In this document: positions 57,401 to 64,000 of the stretch, piece after piece
Numbering within the stretch: position 1 is the first letter of the stretch
Layout: every line of letters begins with the position of its first letter
Source: Anolis sagrei
Taxonomy: Eukaryota > Chordata > Lepidosauria > Squamata > Anolidae
Assembly: GCF_037176765.1 (NCBI RefSeq)
Contig: NC_090025.1
Coordinates: 146,192,758 to 146,256,757, forward strand
DNA length: 64,000 bases
Reading direction: 5' to 3'
Made by a program: the position numbers and the translations under genes
Notes under the pieces: generated by a model
The model's input: only the letters and a program-made list of their open reading frames with translations
The model's database searches: none
What the model was told of the DNA's origin: nothing

Positions 57401-60400
57401 AAGGCAACCATTAGGCTGATGTGGCCCTCAGTGAAAATAAGGGACACCCCTGGTCTACAGGTTTCATAGTCTGTGTTAGCATCTTGGTTTTGGATGATAC
57501 AGAGGGATGAAATAAGCAAGGAGGAGGCAATAGCCACTTTAATCTTATTTCAGCACACTTTGCAATAAAATCAAAATGTTTTCCTGGAAAAGAAGGAACA
57601 TAGTTATAGGTTAAGATGGAAAACAACAATGAAAAAAAAAACCCCTATTTTCACATGTTACACTGTCATTTAGAAAGAACAGCTGAAAGGAATAATATTG
57701 GGACAAACCAAGAGCAATTGCCCAAGTTTAAATTGAACCAATTGAAGTCAGTAGCTACTGGAATCCAAGCAAGACAATCCATGTAGAAAGCTCAATGTGA
57801 AGTATGCTACATAGTCAGCCCCCTGCGTCCACAGATTCAGCAAACCATAGCTCCAAAATCCAAAAAGCAAATCTTGATTCTGTCACATGCTGAGCACTAC
57901 ACTGATGTGTAGACATACCCTACGGTACCCTTCTACACAGGTCCCCTCGGTCTCTTTTCAGCACTCAGTTATTTGCTTTTATACATAAAGGATGACATTT
58001 TATTACCTCATTTCATACCATGGGACTTGAACATCCACAAATATTGTTATCCACAGGGGATCCTGGAACCAAACTCTGGAATCAAACTCTCCTATTGTAT
58101 AAAGACATTTCCAAGCCTTTTTTTAGTGATGATTTCCATAGTGAAAGGAAAAACAAATTATAGTCCTGCCAGGAAATAAATTGCAGGCTATCTTCGCATA
58201 CTGCTCAGTTGACACTGAACTTTCTCTCTGCATGTGGAATATCATGTAGATAAAAATGTCAAAACCTTTTCTTGTGAGCCAGAGCTAAGGGCTGGAAATA
58301 CCTTGCCGTTTCCTGGCAGCAGGCACTTTCTAGCCAAATAATCTTCACACTATGTTTTAGAGCCATGGGAATCATTGCCTTGCAAGAAAGCACGCCGATT
58401 AGTTTTTCCACAAACACTCTGCTGGAAACAGTTCTACAAAGGTCTCCCTGCTGTTTGAGCTAGCAGGGCCTCGCCGTTTTCTATTGCAAGTACACCTAGG
58501 CTTCAGATGAATTATTTACAGTTTTCTCAGAGAAAAGATTAAGTAGATGAACTTTTACCTGGACACATCTCAGAACCAATCTCTGAAAAGGCATACCATA
58601 CATTTTGTATACTTTCAAAGTGGACTCATTACTTTTCTTCTTGCCACCCCCCCCCCCCCCCATAGCCACCATTTTCAAAATTATCAACTTAGCCCTGTGT
58701 CTCAAGGATAGGGAGAATGAAACGGACAAGAGGCAATAATTGCAGATGTGTTTACAAATATATTCTACCTCACCGAGTAACTCAAGTGTATTTCATTGCT
58801 ATAGGGTATAAAGATAGGGTATAAAGATAATTTTGTTCAGCTCATGAATCACCCACTAATTAAATTGAGGGAAGGAAAATACACTTCCTGAAGTGGCCAC
58901 CTTCAGGAAGTTCTAGATTCAAGCACGTTCTAGATTCTTCAAGTGTTGTTGAATTGTGACTCATCAGCCTTAATCCTAAAGGGATGCAGTCACTTGTTGA
59001 CTGGGGCTGGCTGCAGACAGCATGGCAAGTTTTCATTGGCTACCAATCTTTTTCTAGGCACAAGTGTGAATGTTGACCTGACTATAAAACCCTGTATGAC
59101 GCGGGATCCGGCTATCAGAAGGCCTGTATACTCCCATATGAGCTTTTCAGGATGTTTAAGATTTTCAAGGAATGCCATTCTTTAAATCTCATCAGTTAAA
59201 ATTCTCTGTGGAGAAAGTTCAGGGAAATCCTTCTCAGAGGCTTCTCCTAGGAGCTCCTTTCTCCTCCTGCTTGTCCTCCATTCAAGAGATTTGGAAGCCA
59301 AGCCCTGTTAAGAATGCCTTAGGGAGCAGAGCATGTTTAGCCTGAAGCAAAGAAGGTTGAGAGGGGACAGATAGTCATGCTTAAATATTTTAAAGGATGT
59401 CACATTGAAGAGGAGCAAACTTGTTTTCTGCTGCTCTGGAGCAATGGATTCAAATTGCAGGAAAAAAAAGATTCCCTTAACATTAGGGAGAACTTCCTGA
59501 CAGCAAGAGCTGTTTGACAGTGGAATATGCTGCCTTGAAGTGTGGTGGAGCCTCCCCTGGAAGTTTTAAAGTACAGGCTGGATGGCCATCTGTCAGAGGT
59601 GATTTGATTGTGTTCCTGCATTGCGGGGGGATTGGACTGGATGGCCTTTGGGGTCTCTTCCAACTTGTGTGATTCTAGATTTAAAAAAATAAATAAATCA
59701 GCTTTTGGAAACTACTTATAAAAAGGCTCTTAATGTACTGTAATGTTATTTGCCTTCATAATGGAAAAGCTTTGTGATATAGACATTTTAACTACATATT
59801 AACAATAATTTGTATGTTTTCATCTATTGCGCTTTTGTGTCAGTTTGTTAAGATATCTTGACTTCCATTTATGGACAAAAGGAGAAATAAATGTTATACA
59901 TGGTATAGCTAATGGAGCAGGTCTTTGTAGCCTCACAGCATGCAGACAGCTATACTTATTTCACCTCAGCTTTACAGACCTTTAAATAATTGAGTAATCT
60001 GAGACAAGCAGACCAATATTTTATACTTTGCTTGCTAGATCAGAACTAGTAGGGTACCCAAATGAGTGTTGAGAAGGTTGCTATGTGACAGATCCTCATC
60101 TAGAACATCAGAAATCCCAGGAACTTTGATTTTGCAGAGGCATTTAAGATGGAACAATAAGAGTAATTTGGCACACAGCAGGTAGCTCATGATTACAGGT
60201 TAAACACAACAGATTCTGCCAAAGTTTCTTGACTTGCATTTAAAATTCAGAATCCTTTTTTTTTTCTTTTTTGCATGATAGGGGTCAGAATTATTCATAC
60301 ATTTTAAGTCCAATAATCCAGGTAGTTTAAAGCTTGTCCTGCTCTCTTGTGATACTATTTGATTTACTATCAGTGAAGCTCCCCCTGAAAATAATGTTTT

Positions 60401-60556
60401 TCTTTTGTAGGTAAAGCCTGGAAGGACCCAGCTTGTGATCAGTACTGCATCACCGTACTAATATTAAGACCATCTTTTCTTATAGGGATACTTGCTGCAG
60501 GAGTCTTTGTGAAGCATCGCTATCCCCAAATGTTCACAGAAAATGCTATAGTCTAG
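48464..60556 (+). CDS. GLIPR1: GLIPR1-type CAP protein, copy C (likely GLIPR1 orthologue)
   Basis: Coding exons are 48464-48646, 52993-53238, 54856-54965, 56146-56228 and 60411-60556, giving 255 residues with consistent phases and GT-AG junctions. Residues 1-20 are a signal peptide. The CAP domain has His44 in RVHN, PPASNM at 53-58, GENIW at 100-104 and HYTQ at 140-143, then MVWATSYKIGC and CNYGPGGNYP. Potential N-glycosylation sites are NFT (95) and NVT (112). The hinge CSECQGEPCVDRLC leads to a final exon with Cys-flanked linker, a hydrophobic span (SFLIGILAAGVFV) and the tail KHRYPQMF. Unlike A and B there is no 10-residue microexon. The position next to convergent KRR1 supports GLIPR1. 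Upstream, 48240-48463 should include the promoter and 5' UTR, though no clear element stands out. Confidence 0.88.
50108..50500 (+). mobile_element. CR1 LINE 3' end
   Basis: A CR1 C-terminal remnant begins agccctatgaggacctgctt and runs through gtgtggtggaggctccttct to the end gattttatgattttatga. It is 5'-truncated and diverged, in intron 1 of copy C. Confidence 0.75.
51734..52030. mobile_element. hAT-type MITE with perfect 8-bp target duplication
   Basis: The left end caggcatgtagctggggggg and right end cctggctacaggcctg are imperfect inverted repeats. cctctcca flanks both sides (51726-51733 and 52031-52038). Long G and C runs occur at symmetric positions, so transcripts could fold on themselves. 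It has no coding capacity. Confidence 0.85.
52557..52822 (+). mobile_element. tRNA-derived SINE with BovB-like tail
   Basis: tccccggtggcacaatgggt, the B box ggttcgaatccgg and the tail ctcaagtcgctcctgacacg lead to an A-rich run. It is the same family as the copy at 21850 and lies 170 bp upstream of exon 2 of copy C. Confidence 0.8.
53497..54194 (-). mobile_element. Probable solo LTR in intron 2 of copy C
   Basis: On the minus strand it begins TGTGATGGAACTGTG and ends GAAAGTTGGGTCA, with an AATAAATG-type polyadenylation sequence near the end. About 700 bp is a normal LTR size. No convincing target duplication is visible and the family is unknown. Confidence 0.4.
55235..55645 (-). mobile_element. 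Tigger-like DNA transposon
   Basis: The outer ends ctctgagttacaagcgtctg and cttgtttgtaacttggagac are inverted relatives. The right end continues actgcctgta, typical of Tigger/pogo-type repeats. It contains a (TG)n tract at 55515-55536. No transposase frame is present. Confidence 0.5.
57277..57453. mobile_element. hAT-type short DNA transposon
   Basis: cagcatgcatgtcaaatgca, then cgggccaaatctggcccacc, and the end taagggacacccctg match the style of hAT MITEs whose full termini read caggggtgtcaaa. The left end is diverged. Confidence 0.5.
57815..58085. mobile_element. Tigger-like DNA transposon, old
   Basis: gtcagccccctgcgtccaca at the left and aggggatcctggaaccaaac at the right, with 'gggacttgaacatccac' inside, follow a Tigger-type pattern known in amniotes. 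It is diverged. Confidence 0.45.
59320..59680 (+). mobile_element. CR1 LINE 3' end
   Basis: catgtttagcctgaagcaaa, cttcctgacagcaagagctg and ggactggatggcctttgggg lead to gtgtgattctaga. It is a diverged 5'-truncated CR1 in intron 4 of copy C. Confidence 0.7.
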
Positions 60557-60809
60557 CAACAACTATAAAAATCAAATATTTAAATTAAAATACAATAGGA
60601 ATCTTACAGAAAGACAAAAGGATACTGTAATCAGCTAGCATAAGATATTGGCCGATTACAGTCAATATATTGGTGTTGCTAAGGCACACAAAGCTGTTCA
60701 AAGTTAAAGAGGAACACAAAAGGAGACTTTTTTGTTTTAATGACAAAGATACAAGATGTCTTTACCATGAAATTTATAAAATGGTACACTACCCATCTAA
60801 AGGTGAACA

Positions 60810-61742
60810 CGAATTCAAAGTTTGTGTTATACGCTGGCAACCTGTGCTCGATGGGATTACACTCCTCCTGAGGACACAGGTCTGCAGTCTGGGGATCCTC
60901 TTGGACTCACTGCTGATGCTTGAAGCTCAGGTGCTAGTGGTGACCAGGAGGGCTTTCACAGTTAAAACTTGTGCACCAGCTGCAACTGTACCTTGAAAAA
61001 CCTGACTTGGCCATGGTGGTCCATGCCTTACTTACATCCAGAATGGACTACTGTAGAACACTTGTGGGGCTGCCTTTGAAGATGGCTCAGAAACTGCAAT
61101 TAGTGTGAAGACTGGCTGCCAGATTACTAACCAGGGCTAGCCATAGGGAGCATACTATGCCTGTATTCAAGCAGCTCCACTGCCTTCCAAGTTTCCAGGT
61201 CCAATACAAAGTGCTGGTTATTATCTATAAAACCCTATACGCTTTGGGTTCAACCTGTCCTCAAAACCACATCTTCGATGAACCAGTGCAAGATCTAAGA
61301 TCTGCTGGGAGTCCTGCTACCCTCTCAGGTATTGTTGGTGAGGAGAGAGAGGGCCTCCTGGGTGGTGGCTCCCCGGCTGTGGAATGCCCTCCCTAAAGAA
61401 ATTAGGTTAGCCTCCACTCTCCAAACCTTTTGGACTAGCCTAGAAACTTGGCTTTTAAACAGGCCTTTGACCCTGAGTAGTCCACTATGGCTACATGCGA
61501 GGACTAATTGTTACTCTGGTGCTTTGTTTTGAAGATGCCCAGTTTATTCACAGGTATTACTGCATTTCAAATCTGAAATTTAATCATTTGATGTTTTCTG
61601 TCCGCTTGTACTTGGTTAAATGTATGTTGTACTGTTTTTATACTTTTGTATTTCTACTTTATGTGTGGCACACTAGAGTGCCTTTGAGAGCCACCCGAGT
61701 CTCTCCAAGGTAATGGTGATGGGGTATAAATAAAGTTTATTA
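60810..61742 (+). mobile_element. L2-like LINE 3' part
   Basis: Frames carry QPVLDGITLLLRTQVCSLGI (60841 region), the TVKTCAPAA segment seen also near 46330, and the C-terminal RASWVVAPRLWNALPKEIRL at 61340-61400. The 3' tail ends gggtataaataaagtttatt. It lies 250 bp beyond the end of copy C and is broken in several places. Confidence 0.7.
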
Positions 61743-62070
61743 TACTTATGTATGCGTCTTGGTCAATCTCTGCAGCACAGGAACAAGGTCAGTGATCAAT
61801 TATCCCAGCATTTGAAAAGTACATCTCTCAAATATACATAACATTCAAGACACAATTAAATACCTATCTCTTCCAGCAGGTCTATCCAGTCAATTTTTAA
61901 CTATGAATTTTAAACTCGCCCTGTTTTTACTGTATTTTAATCTTTATTCTGTGTATTTTAAGGCATTTCATAGAAATAAATTTTAATATATGTATTTTAC
62001 ATGATGTTTTATTGTTTTAACTATGTTGTGCTCCACCTTAAGTCACAAGGAGAGGCAGGTAAGAAATAAA

Positions 62071-62126
<56 letters not shown>
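62071..62126. repeat. (ATT)n microsatellite
   Basis: About 18 uninterrupted att units follow a LINE-like tail (about 61980-62070). Confidence 0.95.
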
Positions 62127-62214
62127 AGACCAAAAAACCATAAAAATACCAATATTTAAAAGTAGTTCATGTAATCTTGGTAAACGAAAAAACAAATTGG
62201 ATTAGGAAAATATT

Positions 62215-62558
62215 TATTTTTTTCTACAAAGAACTTCCTGCAGTTTATTACTGGACCACTTTATTACAATAGTACAAAATATGTATTGACAATATTCACA
62301 TCCTGTACATCATCCTCAGTGAAAGCTCTGTGCATGCTAGAAATATCCATATACTGGTAAATGTATTTTAGCCACCAGCTTGTTCAAGTGAGTATTGTAA
62401 ATTTGCAAATATTACTTGTATTGTTCAGAGTGCAACATAAGAAGCTGATGGTTTGACTGTACAAACATTGAAATTGCTGTTTTTTTAAACATCACATAAT
62501 GTTAAATGTTCATGCTTTTCAACATCTGCTGTCAATGCAGCAATGTAAAGATAGGAAT
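62215..62558 (-). other. KRR1: 3' UTR of KRR1
   Basis: This A/T-rich sequence follows the KRR1 stop on the minus strand. Candidate polyadenylation signals (AATAAA on the minus strand) are at 62244-62249 and 62260-62265. It lies about 1.6 kb beyond the stop of copy C, which is convergent. The exact end is inferred. Confidence 0.55.
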
Positions 62559-62759
<201 letters not shown>

Positions 62760-63061
62760 TTATATCTTGTATGGTTAACCTGACATTTCACATACACCAA
62801 GTAGTCCTAGCTTAAACATGACATAAAGAATATAAAAAAATCTCTTACAATCTGAACACCAGAAGTTTGTGGACACATAATTACATAGGTGGGTTTTGTG
62901 TTGTCCACCCAGATGCTTTTAAACTCTGGCCACCACCAGTCCTCCAGTGTAGCCACTGCCACAGGTAAGCAACTACCAAAATGACTAGAGAACTTACAAT
63001 CGTTGATGGTTCTTTTTTGTCTCATGCAGTATACACATACCCAAACAAAAACTGTTAATTA

Positions 63062-63495
63062 TAGAATTATTGAGATGGGAGAGACCTCGTGGGCCATCCA
63101 GTCCCAACCCCCTGCCAAGAAGCAGGAAAACTGCATTCAAAGCACCCCCAACAGATGGCCATCCAGTCTCTGCTTAAAATCCTCCAAAGATGGAGCCTCC
63201 AGCACACTCAGGGGCAGACAGTTCCACTAATGAACAGCTCTCACAGGAAGTTTTTCCCAATGTTCAGGTGGAATCTCCTTTCTTGTAGTTTGAAGCCACT
63301 GTCCCGCATCCTAGTCTCTAGGGCAGCAAAAAACAACCTTGTGCTCTCCTGCCTATGACTTCCCCTCATATATTTATACATGGCTATCATGTCCCATCTC
63401 AGCCTTCTCTTCTGCAGGCTAAACATGCCCAGTTCTTTAAGGTGCTCCTCATAGGGCTTGTTCTCCAGACCCTTGATCATTTTAGTTAAGCACAA
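63062..63495 (-). mobile_element. CR1 LINE 3' end in the last KRR1 intron
   Basis: On the minus strand, [20 protein letters not shown] is followed by [20 protein letters not shown] in the frame 63241-63543. The 3' end lies in 63062-63125. It is 5'-truncated. Confidence 0.8.
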
Positions 63496-63644
63496 AAAGA
63501 TCTTGTAGCACCCTAGAGTGAAATGGAGTCTGAATGACTCCATTTCACTCTTCTATTCACTCTGACATATTGTGTTGTAGTGTCTCTCGTTGCACTGCAG
63601 AGACAGGTGACCACTGTGAGTTGTCCTTATTGGTGCCACTATAC

Positions 63645-63743
63645 CAGGCATGGGCAAACTTCGGCCCTTTGGGTGTTTTGGACTTCAACTTCCACAATTC
63701 CTAACAGCCTATCCCCTGGAGGGCTGAAGTTTGCCCATGCCTG
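63645..63743. mobile_element. Palindromic hAT MITE with perfect target duplication
   Basis: It is 99 bp, with termini caggcatgggcaaacttcgg and aagtttgcccatgcctg, flanked by cactatac at 63637-63644 and 63744-63751. It is the sharpest member of the family at 4503 and 14533. Confidence 0.9.
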
Positions 63744-63849
63744 CACTATACTGTATTACTTGAACCGTAGGCAGTGGAAGAAGACCGCTGAATTGCCACT
63801 GAAATATATCAATAATATTAAGTTGGCTGACACTCAAGAACCAACATAA

Positions 63850-63999
63850 TCAATATGGCCTTTTGGGGAAATCAAATACAACTTGAAAAGCAGTTTGATA
63901 CACATCTATCTTGTCTGCAACATCCAGGTGCTGTTTCTTGCCAGTGTCTTTGATAAATGTCATGCCTTCTCTAGTTAAACAGTATTTACTATTGTGAAG
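63850..63999 (-). other. Unassigned open frame at the window edge
   Basis: The minus strand is open for 49 codons up to the edge and ends with TGA at 63850-63852. It includes YCLTREGMTFIKDTGKKQHL and AFQVVFDFPKRPY. The composition looks protein-like and is unlike the local repeats, but I do not recognise the family and see no start codon upstream within the window. It lies in an intron of KRR1 and could be a processed pseudogene, an exon of an overlapping gene, or part of a transposon. Confidence 0.35.
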
Positions 64000-64000
64000 A

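Overview
The window looks like nuclear DNA of a squamate reptile, probably an iguanian such as an anole-type lizard. The species cannot be proven from the sequence. The reasons are spliced vertebrate genes in a repeat-rich background that holds CR1 and L2-like LINEs, BovB (RTE) fragments, tRNA-derived SINEs with BovB-like tails, Penelope-like and R4-like elements, and very many short palindromic hAT-type MITEs.

Host genes. (1) At the left edge, on the minus strand (413-4944), is a RIC3/CCDC107-family membrane protein gene. Its first four coding exons are present and it runs off the window. (2) Three plus-strand CAP-superfamily genes of the GLIPR1 type follow: copy A (8006-16566), copy B (20724-41457) and copy C (48464-60556). 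All three share exon phases, with a 183-bp exon 1 and a 246-bp exon 2. (3) The terminal coding exon of KRR1 lies on the minus strand (62559-62731). The order GLIPR1-like, GLIPR1-like, GLIPR1, then convergent KRR1 matches the GLIPR1L1-GLIPR1L2-GLIPR1-KRR1 cluster of mammals, so C is the likely GLIPR1 orthologue. A and B are a later local duplicate pair, similar in promoter, exons, introns and 3' flank.

The most interesting biology is at the C-termini of A and B. Copy A has lost about 38 bp in its last exon, and the resulting frame still encodes a hydrophobic tail. Copy B is followed by a second pair of terminal exons (42586-42949) in the same phases. These would replace the short membrane stalk with a Ser/Pro-rich one and appear to need a GC-AG intron.

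Layout: 1-5000 RIC3-like gene; 5000-7840 repeats; 7840-16900 copy A, with introns crowded by foldback MITEs; 16900-20500 a nested Penelope-like element and a CR1; 20500-41800 copy B, expanded by an old retrovirus, a doubly interrupted LINE, a long CR1 reading frame and several LTRs; 41800-48400 spare terminal exons and LINEs; 48460-60560 copy C; 60560-64000 a LINE, the KRR1 end, a CR1 and an unassigned reading frame. The CAP genes encode predicted secreted or membrane-tethered proteins. RIC3-family proteins are ER membrane proteins and KRR1 is a nucleolar ribosome-assembly factor, so this is a syntenic neighbourhood rather than one pathway.
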